The notes beneath the pieces were generated by a model. The model was not told where the DNA came from, searched no databases, and saw only the letters and a program-made list of their open reading frames with translations. Source: Planctomycetota bacterium (lineage in GTDB: Bacteria > Planctomycetota > UBA1135 > GCA-002748355). From it: DNA of 64,000 nt. Positions 52,869-60,955 of the stretch are shown one piece after another (the first letter of the stretch is position 1; every line of letters begins with the position of its first letter). The position numbers and the translations under genes are program-made. Location of the stretch: NCBI GenBank assembly GCA_027021385.1, contig JALUUL010000010.1, positions 1 to 64,000 of the forward strand. The letters are read 5' to 3'.

Positions 52869-53462
52869 ATGGTGCGCATGGCAGTCCTCGCGATCCTCGC
52901 TCCGATCCTCGGGGTCGTGGTCCTTCTCTCCGTCGGCGCCGGGGAGGGGAGCGGGATCCGGAGCACGTACTTTGCCTGGTTCGCGGTCGGCGCGGCCACG
53001 GAGATCGCCTCGGGTCTCCTGCTCCTCAGGCCGACGAGAGAGTCCTGGCGCCGGGGCTGGGGGATTCTCTGGATCGCCTGCATCGCCTACATGGGGGGCT
53101 ATTCGAACCTCTTCCTGCAACGCTCCGAAATCGACGGGGTCCGGAGCGCGGCGGTCGAGGTCCTGAACCTCGAGCGGCGGGCGGCGGAGAGACCCGGGGA
53201 CATCGATCTGCGGGCCGGACTGCGGGCCGTGAGGGAGCGCTTCGCCCGCGAACGTCCGGGGCTATCCCCCTCGCCCGATCTTGTCGACGATCTCGGAGCG
53301 GACGCGGAGGTCCTCGGGGTCCTCGAATACGTCCTCGGCCTCCTCTTCGTCGCGGCCTTCTTCGTCCTTTCGTTCGCGACCTCGCCCGAGGCGCAGCGCT
53401 TCTACGGCTTCGAGGACCGGCCGGAGGAGGGAGGAGTCCTGGGGGGAGGAGCCCCGGCATGA
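52869..53462 (+). CDS. membrane protein of unknown function, AGCS-linked
   Basis: This 197-residue protein has four hydrophobic helices: about 4-24, 36-52, 66-82 and a C-terminal one at 152-168. Between helices three and four lies a charged, probably helical domain of about 65 residues. No family is recognised. The ATG follows AGGCGG, and the stop overlaps the next start by 4 bp. It is encoded 9 bp after the symporter, so it may be an accessory subunit. Confidence 0.75.
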   Translation: MVRMAVLAILAPILGVVVLLSVGAGEGSGIRSTYFAWFAVGAATEIASGLLLLRPTRESWRRGWGILWIACIAYMGGYSNLFLQRSEIDGVRSAAVEVLNLERRAAERPGDIDLRAGLRAVRERFARERPGLSPSPDLVDDLGADAEVLGVLEYVLGLLFVAAFFVLSFATSPEAQRFYGFEDRPEEGGVLGGGAPA

Positions 53463-53779
53463 GGCGGGCCGCCTCTCTCCTCCCCGTCGTCCTGTTGGCT
53501 TGCGCGGGCTCCGGAGTTTCGATCCCCGAACCCTCCGGCCGCCTCGTCGTTCTCCGCCTCCTCCCGAACGGCGGCATCGAGACCCCGGAGGGAAAGGCGA
53601 TCCCCCCCGCGGAGGCCCTGGACTGGCTTCGCGCGAGGGTCTCCGCCGCCCGGGAGGCCGGAGCGGAAGGACTTAGGGTCCGTTGCCTCCTGTCCCCGGG
53701 GCTCGCGGAGGGCGCGATCGATCGATTCCTGGATCTCTGCCAGAACGCGGGGGTCGGGGCCGTGGACCTGGATTTCTAG
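53459..53779 (+). CDS. small lipoprotein with ExbD/TolR-like periplasmic domain
   Basis: This 106-residue protein has a lipoprotein signal ending LLACAGS (Cys15). Residues about 28-106 read RLVVLRLLPNGGIETPEGK, a helix, and a final VGAVDLDF strand. This matches the beta-alpha-beta periplasmic domain of ExbD/TolR, but it is lipid-anchored instead of having a transmembrane helix with the proton-path Asp. It is coupled (ATGA) to the membrane protein upstream. Function is unknown. Confidence 0.7.
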   Translation: MRRAASLLPVVLLACAGSGVSIPEPSGRLVVLRLLPNGGIETPEGKAIPPAEALDWLRARVSAAREAGAEGLRVRCLLSPGLAEGAIDRFLDLCQNAGVGAVDLDF

Positions 53780-53790
53780 GCCGATAGGGG

Positions 53791-54462
53791 ATGGGCCTTC
53801 CCTTCGAACTCGTCGTCTTCGATCTCGACGGGACCCTCGTCGATACGGAGGCCTGGTGGCCCGCCGTCGCCCGGGAGGCCGTCCGGCGGCTCGGGGAGCG
53901 CTGGGGGCGGGAGCTTCCGCTTCCGGACGCGGAGAGAGCCTGGTCCCTCGTCGGCCTGCCGGACCGGGCCGTCTTCGAGGGGCTCCTCCCGGAGGAGGAC
54001 CGGCATGCCTGGAAGGAGATGCGCGCGCTCGTCCTGCCCCTCGAGGTCGAGGTCCTTCGCGGAGGGCGGGATTTCGTTTTTCCGGGAATGCGGGAACTCT
54101 GCCGCGACCTGCGGGAGGCGGGGGTCCCGCTCGGGATCGCGAGCAACTGCGGGCGGGCCTACTTCGAGGCCTGTCTCTCGGGGCAGGGTCTCGGGGATCT
54201 CGTCGATCTCGCGTTCTGCCTGGACAGCGGAGCGGGGGACAAGGCGGGCATGTGCCGGGCGATCCGCGCAGCCCTGGCGCCCGGGGCCCCGGAAAAGGCC
54301 TGCGTGCTCGTCGGGGATCGGGAGACGGACGCCCGGGCCGCGCGAAGCCTCGGATGGGCCTTCCTCCTGCGCCTGGGCTTCCACCGGCGCGGGGATCTCG
54401 GAGGGGTCCCGTCCGTCGCGGACGCTCGGGAACTCCGGGCGAGGCTCCTGCCGGGATCCTGA
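53791..54462 (+). CDS. HAD-superfamily phosphatase
   Basis: This 223-residue protein has motif I FDLDGTLVDTE with nucleophile Asp11 and Asp13, motif II ASNCG near 127, and motif III/IV GDRETDARAA near 177. It resembles phosphoglycolate phosphatase/beta-phosphoglucomutase-type HADs with a helical cap; the substrate is unknown. GATAGGGG precedes the ATG. Confidence 0.9.
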   Translation: MGLPFELVVFDLDGTLVDTEAWWPAVAREAVRRLGERWGRELPLPDAERAWSLVGLPDRAVFEGLLPEEDRHAWKEMRALVLPLEVEVLRGGRDFVFPGMRELCRDLREAGVPLGIASNCGRAYFEACLSGQGLGDLVDLAFCLDSGAGDKAGMCRAIRAALAPGAPEKACVLVGDRETDARAARSLGWAFLLRLGFHRRGDLGGVPSVADARELRARLLPGS

Positions 54463-54556
54463 TCCCCGGGTTTCCCGGGACCCGCGTCGCCTCTCCCGGG
54501 TCTCGTTTCCCCGGTCCTTGGCCGAAGGGCCCCGGTCCGTCATCCTTGGGAGCGGC

Positions 54557-55156
54557 ATGACCGACGAGCGGAAGGAGATCCTGGAACGCCTGCCTGGCGG
54601 GACCGAGGTCGAGACCTACGGGGCCTCCCTGCTCGAACTCTGGGGAGCGCCGGGGCGGGGCTTCCGCTGGCGCTGGAACTTCCGGATGCGGAGCCGGGCC
54701 GGGGCGGCCTGGCTGCACGAGGACCGGATCGACCTCAACCCGAGGCTCCTTGCGCAGAACCCGGACTCGTGGAAGGCCATCCTCGCACACGAACTCGCGC
54801 ACCTCCTCGTTCACGACCGGCACGGGGAGGAGGCGAGGCCGCACGGACCCGAGTGGCGGGACCTGATGCGCCGTGCCGGGCATCCGCCGGCGGCCACCCA
54901 TTCCTTCGACACGAGAGGCCTGCGGCGGCAGAGACCTCGCAGGAAGAATCGCGCCTGGCTCTTCCTGCATTGCTGCCTCCATTGCACGGCTTCCTGGATC
55001 TCGGGGCGTCTCCGCCGGGACCGGGTCTGCCCGAACTGCGGTCCGGGGGAGATCCGGGTCTTCCGCGGCCCCAGGAATCCGTCCGGCCGCCGGGATCTCG
55101 AATCCCTGGCCCGGGATCACGCCCGGGGGCTGGACCCCGAAAGCCTCCGGGCCTAA
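54557..55156 (+). CDS. SprT-like zinc metalloprotease
   Basis: This 199-residue protein has HELAH with His78, Glu79 and His82, a likely third ligand (His86 or His96, in PHGPEW), and a C-terminal zinc ribbon: Cys140, Cys143, Cys158 and Cys161. This is the SprT/Spartan-like fold; the eukaryotic relative removes DNA-protein crosslinks. A role in protein turnover or DNA damage tolerance is inferred. GGGAG precedes the ATG. Confidence 0.86.
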   Translation: MTDERKEILERLPGGTEVETYGASLLELWGAPGRGFRWRWNFRMRSRAGAAWLHEDRIDLNPRLLAQNPDSWKAILAHELAHLLVHDRHGEEARPHGPEWRDLMRRAGHPPAATHSFDTRGLRRQRPRRKNRAWLFLHCCLHCTASWISGRLRRDRVCPNCGPGEIRVFRGPRNPSGRRDLESLARDHARGLDPESLRA

Positions 55157-55165
55157 GCAACGGGC

Positions 55166-56014
55166 ATGGCCGATCTCTTCGAGGAAATCGTCCGGTGCCG
55201 CGAAGCCGGGATCCCCGCGGCCCTCGCGACGATCCTCCACACCCGCGGCTCGACCCCGGGCAAGGAGACGATGCGCATGCTCGTCCGGGAGGACGGGAGC
55301 TTCCTGGGGACCGTCGGGGGGGGCTGTCTCGAGGCCGAGGTCTTCGCGGCGGCGAAGGAGGTCATCGCGGAGGAGACGACGCGCACGCTGACCTTCAAGC
55401 TGACCGAGTTCGAGACCCCGGAGAACGGCCTGCTCTGCGGGGGCGAGGTCACGGTCTTCCTCGAGCCGGTCACGGTCCCGACCCTTTGCTGCTTCGGCGG
55501 GGGGCATATCTCGAGGGTCCTTTGCGGCCTCGCGAAGACCGCGGGGTTTCGGATCGTCGTCTGCGAGGATCGGGAGGCCTTCGCGACGAAGGAACGGTTC
55601 CCCGAGGCCGACGGCCTGCATGTCGGGGGCTTCCGGGAACTGGGAGCCTCCGTCCCGATCGGACCCCTGACCTACGTCGTCGTCGCCACCCGCGGGCACA
55701 AGGGGGACGGGGAGGTCCTGGCCGGGCTCTTCGAGAGGAAGGAGCGCCCCCGCTACCTCGGCATGATCGGCAGCCGCACGAAACGGAGGATCCTCTTCCG
55801 GAAGCTCCTCGAGGAGGGGCTGGCGACGGAGGAGGACCTAGCCCGGGTCCATTCCCCGGTCGGCCTGGCGATCGGGGCCCGGAGCCACGAGGAGATCGCG
55901 GTCGCGATCCTGGCCGAGATGATCCTCGTCCGGCGGCTCGGGAAGGCCGGACCGGTCTTCCCCGCGACCCTGACCGGCAGCGGGAGGAGGGCCGAGCCCG
56001 GTCCGGAGGGATGA
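55166..56014 (+). CDS. XdhC/CoxI-family molybdoenzyme maturation protein
   Basis: This 282-residue protein has an N-terminal XdhC/CoxI domain (TRGSTPGKE, VGGGCLEAEV) and a C-terminal Rossmann domain (CFGGGHISRVL, MIGSRTKR). XdhC binds and sulphurates the molybdenum cofactor and hands it to xanthine dehydrogenase-type enzymes. No such molybdoenzyme gene lies in this window, so its client is elsewhere. Its start is 9 bp after the SprT stop. Confidence 0.9.
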   Translation: MADLFEEIVRCREAGIPAALATILHTRGSTPGKETMRMLVREDGSFLGTVGGGCLEAEVFAAAKEVIAEETTRTLTFKLTEFETPENGLLCGGEVTVFLEPVTVPTLCCFGGGHISRVLCGLAKTAGFRIVVCEDREAFATKERFPEADGLHVGGFRELGASVPIGPLTYVVVATRGHKGDGEVLAGLFERKERPRYLGMIGSRTKRRILFRKLLEEGLATEEDLARVHSPVGLAIGARSHEEIAVAILAEMILVRRLGKAGPVFPATLTGSGRRAEPGPEG

Positions 56015-56144
56015 ACCTGGGGGCCCTCCCTTCGTTGCCCGGGGTCGGCCCCTCTGGCAGAATGTTCGCCCTTCTCGCTCGGGCGGGAGCCCGCGAAGCC
56101 CGGCGAGACCCCGCCCCGCGACCGCCGACGATCGGACCCTCCCG

Positions 56145-57260
56145 ATGACTCCAATCATGGAAAGCGTCCTCCCCTTTCGACGTCTCGCGTTCCCGGTCCT
56201 CCTGCTGGCCGCCGCCGGCCCCCTCCGGGCCCAGTCGGTCGACACGATCCATCTGATCGACGGAAGCAGGATCACGGGCGCCCGGGTGATCTCCTGGAAC
56301 GTGAAGGAACTGCGCTACCGCAGGGGGTCCGAGGAGAAGATCCTCGACGGGGAGCGCGTGCTCGACGTCGAACTCAACCAGAGCCTGGTGCGCGGCATGT
56401 TGAAGAGCGCCCGGCGCGCCGTGACCGAAGAGGACTGGGCCACGGCCTACGAGAAGTTCATGGAGGCGGGCAACAAGGCCCAGGCTCGGAAGAAGCTGAA
56501 GGACTTCCTTCCCCAGTTCGCCTACTGGAGAGCCTTCGAGGTCGCCCGGGACCATGGGACTCCCGAGGATCGGAAGGAGGCGATCTCCGAACTCCTGAAG
56601 GCCGCTCCCGACAGCTTCTATCTTCCCAGGATCTGGAGCGACCGGATCCGCGATGCCTACCGTCGGGCCGGGCAGAGCCGGGAGGGGCTCGAAAGGGTCA
56701 AAGGCGTCGTCGCGGCCTGGAAGGCCGAGGTCGAAAAGCTCGAGTTGCCGTCCCGCTTCCAGATCGACGCCGAACTCGAGACGGTCCTGATCCGCCAGCG
56801 TCTCCGGGAGATTCCCGCCCCGGAGGTCCAGAAGAAGCTCGAGAGCCTCCTGACCCGGTGCGAGGGCGCCTATCCCGGCCTCGCGAACCGGATGAAACTC
56901 GAACTCGCGAACGCGACCCTCCTCGGCGGGGACACTGCCAAGGCCAGGGAGATGTACGACGCGATTCTCGAGAGCGGCGTCGCGGACCAGGCGACCCTGG
57001 CGGGCGCATATCTAGGGCGCGGACACAGCCGGTTCCGCGCGAAGGACCGCAAGCCCGAGGACGCCCGTCTCGCCCTCCTCGACTACATGCGCGTGGCCGT
57101 CCTCTTCCCCGACATCGACGACGAACTCGTCGGCGAGGCCCTCTACTACGCCGAGCGGGCCTACCGGGCCTGGACCCCGACGCCTCCGATCATCGCCTTG
57201 AGGCGACTGCGCACCGCCCTCAAGACGAAGTACGCCGAGAGTTCCTGGGCGAAGAAGTAG
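56145..57260 (+). CDS. exported TPR protein
   Basis: This 371-residue protein has an N-terminal signal peptide (residues about 13-30, ending LRAQS). A beta segment follows (DTIHLIDGSRITGARVISW, with a similar start to SHD1/DUF-type domains of planctomycetes), then helical TPR-like repeats (WATAYEKFMEAG, and others to about residue 350). Function is unknown. A GCAGAAT hexamer at 56057-56063 may be a -10. An ATG four codons later is an alternative start. Confidence 0.8.
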   Translation: MTPIMESVLPFRRLAFPVLLLAAAGPLRAQSVDTIHLIDGSRITGARVISWNVKELRYRRGSEEKILDGERVLDVELNQSLVRGMLKSARRAVTEEDWATAYEKFMEAGNKAQARKKLKDFLPQFAYWRAFEVARDHGTPEDRKEAISELLKAAPDSFYLPRIWSDRIRDAYRRAGQSREGLERVKGVVAAWKAEVEKLELPSRFQIDAELETVLIRQRLREIPAPEVQKKLESLLTRCEGAYPGLANRMKLELANATLLGGDTAKAREMYDAILESGVADQATLAGAYLGRGHSRFRAKDRKPEDARLALLDYMRVAVLFPDIDDELVGEALYYAERAYRAWTPTPPIIALRRLRTALKTKYAESSWAKK

Positions 57261-57430
57261 CCCTCCCGGCGGTAGGGGGAATCCTCTCCGCCGTTTTCTC
57301 CTCTCAGGCTCCTCCTTCCCGGACCGCCGGATGCGCGGTGCGTCCTTCCTGATCGATGGGCGCCGCGGGGGTCGCGACGCCCGTCCCGGATTCCCGTGTC
57401 GGGGAGTCGCGGATCCCGAGGAGGGGCGGA

Positions 57431-58234
57431 ATGAGGGATCGGGAGTGGCTGCGCTGGTACCGGTTGACGGAGGCGTTCCTCGCGAAACGGCTCGGCGACC
57501 GGCACAAGGTCGAGGACCTCGCCCAGGAGACCTGTCTCCGGGCCTTCGAGAGCCTGGAGCGGAAACGTATCGAGGATCTCGGAGCGGCCTGGGTCTTGAA
57601 GATCGCGCGCAACCTTCTGATCGACCACCTCCGACGCCTGGGGCGCTCCCGCGAGACCGGCGCGTGTCGGATGGAGCATCTCGATGGAAGGGCGATCCTC
57701 GAAGGGAGGGCGGAGCGGAGATTCAAGGTCGCGGGCCGGGAGATACCGAGATCCCGGGCGGTCGCGCTCCTCGAGTCCTGTCTTCCCCTCCTTCCCCCGC
57801 ATCTCCGCGCGGCGATGCAGGCCCGCCTCGAGGGTCTGAAGATGTTCGAGATCGGGCGGCTCCTCGGACTCGGGGAGGATACGGTCCGCATGCGGCTCTA
57901 CCGGGGGAGGCGCATGCTGCACAAGGCGATCCTGGATCGCCTGGAGGAAGAAGATGAGGCGCGTGCAAAAACCGCGAAGGCCCTGGCCTGTCTGGATCCT
58001 GTTCCTTGGAGGCGTTCTCGTTTCCGGGGATCTTCCTGCCCTGCAGTCCGTGAAGCTGCGGAAGGAGGCTCCTTCCACGCAGGGGAGGAAGGCGGAGGAG
58101 ACTCCGGCGAAGGCCCCCCGGCGGAAGACGGATCCCCGGGTCCTCGCCGCCCGAAAGAAGATGGTCGAGGCCGGAAAGCTCGGGACCCGGAAGAAAGGGA
58201 TCGGGTCCGAACAGAGGGTCGCGAACATCCATGA
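57431..58234 (+). CDS. ECF-type sigma factor (C-terminal part probably frameshifted)
   Basis: From the ATG at 57431, preceded by GAGGAGGGG, residues about 5-70 form sigma region 2 (HKVEDLAQETCLRAFESL, AARNLLIDHLRR-like) and about 120-175 form region 4 (LEGLKMFEIGRLLGLGEDTV, RLYRGRRMLHKAI). This is a complete sigma-70 ECF protein by residue 175. The frame then runs on for about 92 low-complexity residues inside the next gene. A TGA at 57955-57957 in a shifted frame overlaps the next ATG (ATGA), the usual junction here, so one base may be missing upstream of it. Directs RNA polymerase to unknown promoters. Confidence 0.75.
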   Translation: MRDREWLRWYRLTEAFLAKRLGDRHKVEDLAQETCLRAFESLERKRIEDLGAAWVLKIARNLLIDHLRRLGRSRETGACRMEHLDGRAILEGRAERRFKVAGREIPRSRAVALLESCLPLLPPHLRAAMQARLEGLKMFEIGRLLGLGEDTVRMRLYRGRRMLHKAILDRLEEEDEARAKTAKALACLDPVPWRRSRFRGSSCPAVREAAEGGSFHAGEEGGGDSGEGPPAEDGSPGPRRPKEDGRGRKARDPEERDRVRTEGREHP

Positions 58235-58862
58235 GGCTCTCGGTCGGCTCGCGCGGATCGAGGCGGAGGCCCGGGACCTTCCTGTGGTCGCGGCCGAGGC
58301 GGCCTTCCGGCAGGCAGTCTTCCTCGTTCGGCTGGGGAGGCTCGAGGACGGGGTCGCGGCCTTCAAGCGGGCGGCGGCTTCCGACACCCGTCGTTACGGG
58401 GCCCGCGCCCTCTACGAGGCCGGACGGGCCTGGAGTCGGGGGAAGCGGGCCGCAAAGGCCCTCGAGGAGTGGAAGGCGGCCTGGGCGACGAAGGACCCGA
58501 AATACGGGGTCCGCGCCCGCCTGGAGATCGGGCACGCCCTCCTCCTACTCGGTCGGGCGGAGGAGGCCCGGAAGCACTGGAAGAGCATGGCCGAGGATGC
58601 GAACGTGGATCCCGTCTTCAGGGTCCGGGCCTACGACGCGCTGGCGAGGCAGTACCTGGACGCGCGGGAATGGGCCGAGGCGAGGACCGTCCTGCGGCGG
58701 GCGGACGAGACTCTCGGGGCGGCCGCGACCGGCGACGGGAAGAAGGCCCGTTCCGTCCGCAAAGCCCTCGACCGGATGCTCGCCCGCAAGAGGCTCGAAC
58801 GGATCCTCGAGAAGGAACTCGAACGCGGAGGGGCGTTGCGCCTCCGCGGGGAAGGACGCTGA
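57954..58862 (+). CDS. TPR protein with N-terminal signal/anchor
   Basis: This 302-residue protein starts at an ATG with the ribosome-binding site GGAGGAAG. Residues about 11-28 are hydrophobic. A Lys/Arg-rich linker follows to about 75, then TPR-like helices (IEAEARDLPVVAAEAAFRQA, ALYEAGRAWSRGKRAAKALE, ALLLLGRAEEARKHWKSMAE). Function is unknown. It overlaps the sigma-factor reading by 281 bp, which is best explained by a frameshift in the latter. It lies next to the sigma gene, so it may be a regulator or a target of it. Confidence 0.75.
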   Translation: MRRVQKPRRPWPVWILFLGGVLVSGDLPALQSVKLRKEAPSTQGRKAEETPAKAPRRKTDPRVLAARKKMVEAGKLGTRKKGIGSEQRVANIHEALGRLARIEAEARDLPVVAAEAAFRQAVFLVRLGRLEDGVAAFKRAAASDTRRYGARALYEAGRAWSRGKRAAKALEEWKAAWATKDPKYGVRARLEIGHALLLLGRAEEARKHWKSMAEDANVDPVFRVRAYDALARQYLDAREWAEARTVLRRADETLGAAATGDGKKARSVRKALDRMLARKRLERILEKELERGGALRLRGEGR

Positions 58863-58868
58863 ACCGGA

Positions 58869-58908
58869 AGGGCGCCCGTCCGGGGGGAATCCTCCGGCCG
58901 GGCGCCCT
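58869..58908. terminator. bidirectional terminator between convergent genes
   Basis: AGGGCGCCCG (58869-58878) and CGGGCGCCCT (58899-58908) form a perfect 10-bp stem around a 20-nt loop in the gap between the convergent TPR gene and the exported gene at 58920. No long T-run follows on either strand, as is common in such GC-rich genomes. Confidence 0.65.
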
Positions 58909-58919
58909 CGTTCCTCCGC

Positions 58920-60071
58920 TCACCGAAGATCGAGGGCCAGCACCGGGGTCCGGTCGAGGTAGACCGTGCCGGAACTCGCCGCCGGCGCGTAGGCCTGCAC
59001 CATCGACATGCCGAGGGTGGGCGGTTTCGTTCCGAAGCGCGCCAGCACGGCGTCGCTCGCGGTGAGTCCGAGCCTGTTCCGGCGGGGCTCGAGGAAGAGC
59101 CATTGCTGGTAAAGCGTCGCTCCGGCGAGGCTCGTGAAGTTCGGCAGCGGGAAGAGGAGCCGGAACTCCCCGAAGGGGTAGGAGCGGTCGAAGCTCCGGG
59201 GCGGGACGGCGACCGCGAGGTCGATCGAGACGTAGAGCTTGCAGCCCGGCGCGCCGAGGAGTCCGAGGTCGAAGGGCAGGGGGATCCCCGCGAAGCTCTT
59301 GTTCGAGAGGCCGAGAAGGGCGAGGGCCGGAAGGCCCTTCGGCCCGGTGGCCTCCGCCTCGAAGGAGGCGCCCGGAGCCAGGGTCGAGGTCTCGACCTGG
59401 GCGTTCGTCGCGAGGAATCCGACGGGGCTCTTCTTCCCGGCGAAGAAGCAGTCCTTGCCGAAGGAGAGGGCCCTCGCTCCGAGGTCCTGCACCCAGAGGT
59501 CGGCGATCCAGTTCTCGGGCGGGAGCTTGCCGGTCGAGGGGGCGGGCCTGCGATTGACGAGTTCGAGGCAGAGCGCGCCGGAGGAGGCCGCCGGGAGCGG
59601 AATCTTGAACGGGACGCGAAGCGCGTGCGGACTCCGGAACGGAGCGGGGCCCGACCCGGACCAGGTCGAGGTCGGGACGGCTACGAGTCCGCGGTAGACC
59701 GAGAAGACCCGCTTCCCGTGGTTCTTCGCGAAATCGCGCGAGGGGGCTTTTGGGTCCGCCGGGGTCCACGAGGCGCGGATCTCGAGGTCGATCCATCCTC
59801 CCTTCCATCCGCGCTTCCCGAGGTCTGTGTTCATCCCGGTGTCCCGCCGGATCGAGATTCCGTAGAGGAGCTTCTTCGCGGAGGGGCCGAGAACGGAACG
59901 AGAGATCAGGATCTGTGTCCGGCTCTCGATGCCGGAGGCGAGTTGGGCGTCGACGGAGGAGCCTTCGGCGCGGGTGGCGGAGGCCGGCAGGATCAAGGTG
60001 GACTGAGCGGCTGCCGCCTGGATGGCGAGGGCCGCGAGTCCCAGGGAGAAGGGGGCGGTTCGTCGGAGCAT
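58920..60071 (-). CDS. exported protein of unknown function
   Basis: From the ATG at 60071, preceded by AAAGGA, the protein has 383 residues and a signal peptide (residues about 7-22, ending AAAAQS). The body is beta-rich: SRTQILISRSVLG, YGISIRRDTG, WIDLEIRASW, LPFDLGLLGAPGCKLYVS. It is similar in style to planctomycete secreted proteins with no assigned role. An ATG five codons earlier exists but lies before the ribosome-binding site. Confidence 0.75.
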   Translation of the reverse strand: MLRRTAPFSLGLAALAIQAAAAQSTLILPASATRAEGSSVDAQLASGIESRTQILISRSVLGPSAKKLLYGISIRRDTGMNTDLGKRGWKGGWIDLEIRASWTPADPKAPSRDFAKNHGKRVFSVYRGLVAVPTSTWSGSGPAPFRSPHALRVPFKIPLPAASSGALCLELVNRRPAPSTGKLPPENWIADLWVQDLGARALSFGKDCFFAGKKSPVGFLATNAQVETSTLAPGASFEAEATGPKGLPALALLGLSNKSFAGIPLPFDLGLLGAPGCKLYVSIDLAVAVPPRSFDRSYPFGEFRLLFPLPNFTSLAGATLYQQWLFLEPRRNRLGLTASDAVLARFGTKPPTLGMSMVQAYAPAASSGTVYLDRTPVLALDLR

Positions 60072-60125
60072 GATGGGTCCTTTCATCAGAGGTGGAAGTG
60101 AGTCCTCGGGAGAGGGCCGTCGTCC

Positions 60126-60377
60126 CTAGCGGGTGATCCAGCGGATCAAGGCCCCGGGCCGGCCCTTCTTCGTCGTCAGGAAGAGGACCAGCCCGTCGAT
60201 CAACCAGGATCTCGGGATCACGAACTTGCGCCGGCCCTTGACGGGCACCGGGACGGTGCGCCCGCCGTCGACCTGGAAGTAGACGGTGTCCTCGGGGCCG
60301 CTGTAGGTGACGGTGACGTCCTGTCCCTCGACCGGAGGGTCGGGCTGGATCGAAAAATGGGAGGGGAAGCCGGCCAT
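60126..60377 (-). CDS. small Ig-like beta-sandwich protein
   Basis: This 83-residue protein looks like one beta-sandwich: FSIQPDPPVEGQDVTVTYSG, VYFQVDGG, RRKFVIPRSW. It has no signal peptide. Its start is 3 bp after the stop of the gene at 60381, and AAGGA lies in that junction, so the two are co-translated. Function is unknown. Confidence 0.65.
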   Translation of the reverse strand: MAGFPSHFSIQPDPPVEGQDVTVTYSGPEDTVYFQVDGGRTVPVPVKGRRKFVIPRSWLIDGLVLFLTTKKGRPGALIRWITR

Positions 60378-60380
60378 CGT

Positions 60381-60848
60381 TCAGTCCTTCGTTCCGGGGT
60401 TCGGGGGGGCGGAGAGGAGTCCCCCGCGTTCGAGTTCCATGCGGAGGTCGAAGCGGCCGAGGAGATGGAGGCCGCTCCAGACGATCTGCCGCGTCTCCTC
60501 GAGGTCCGCCCCCTGGAGTTCGGGCAGGACCTCCGCGAGCTTCGTGAAGCCCTTCGCCAGGGCGCCGATCCCCCGGAACTTGAACGCGAGGCGCATCAGG
60601 TCCGGGGCGTGGGGGAGGAGATCCGCCGGAGCGGCGCTCTCGATCCGATCGAGCATGCGAGCCAGGTCGGCCCAGTCGGGGTCGATCCGGTCGGGGGAGG
60701 CGATACCCTCGCCGGGCGGGAAGGGAGGGAGGAGGAAGCGGGTCAAGCCCCCGCCGAACAGGCTCCCGGCGAGGAATCCGAGCAAGGTCCTCCGCTTGCA
60801 GGGGGCGGGTTTGGAGACGAGGGGGTGGAGGGAAGAGGGGCTTTGCAT
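60381..60848 (-). CDS. exported helical protein with Tat-like signal
   Basis: From the ATG at 60848, preceded by GGAGGA, the protein has 155 residues. KRRTLLGFLAGSLFGGG near residues 20-36 looks like a twin-arginine signal. The mature part is helical, rich in Leu and acidic residues. No family is recognised. A good promoter lies upstream. It heads a two-gene operon with the beta-sandwich protein. Confidence 0.7.
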   Translation of the reverse strand: MQSPSSLHPLVSKPAPCKRRTLLGFLAGSLFGGGLTRFLLPPFPPGEGIASPDRIDPDWADLARMLDRIESAAPADLLPHAPDLMRLAFKFRGIGALAKGFTKLAEVLPELQGADLEETRQIVWSGLHLLGRFDLRMELERGGLLSAPPNPGTKD

Positions 60849-60878
60849 CGAGTCCTCCGGCTTGGATATACGCAAAAA

Positions 60879-60906
60879 AGTATGGGCGGCCGCGATTCTC
60901 CGTCAA
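60879..60906 (-). promoter_or_regulatory. sigma-70-like promoter of the 60848 gene
   Basis: On the minus strand TTGACG (60906-60901) and CATACT (60884-60879) are separated by 16 bp. A T-run and the GGAGGA ribosome-binding site follow before the ATG at 60848. This is the best classical promoter in the window. Confidence 0.6.
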
Positions 60907-60955
60907 GACCGGATCTCGAGAAGAACTGTCTTGATTTGAGATCCCTCGAGGGGGC

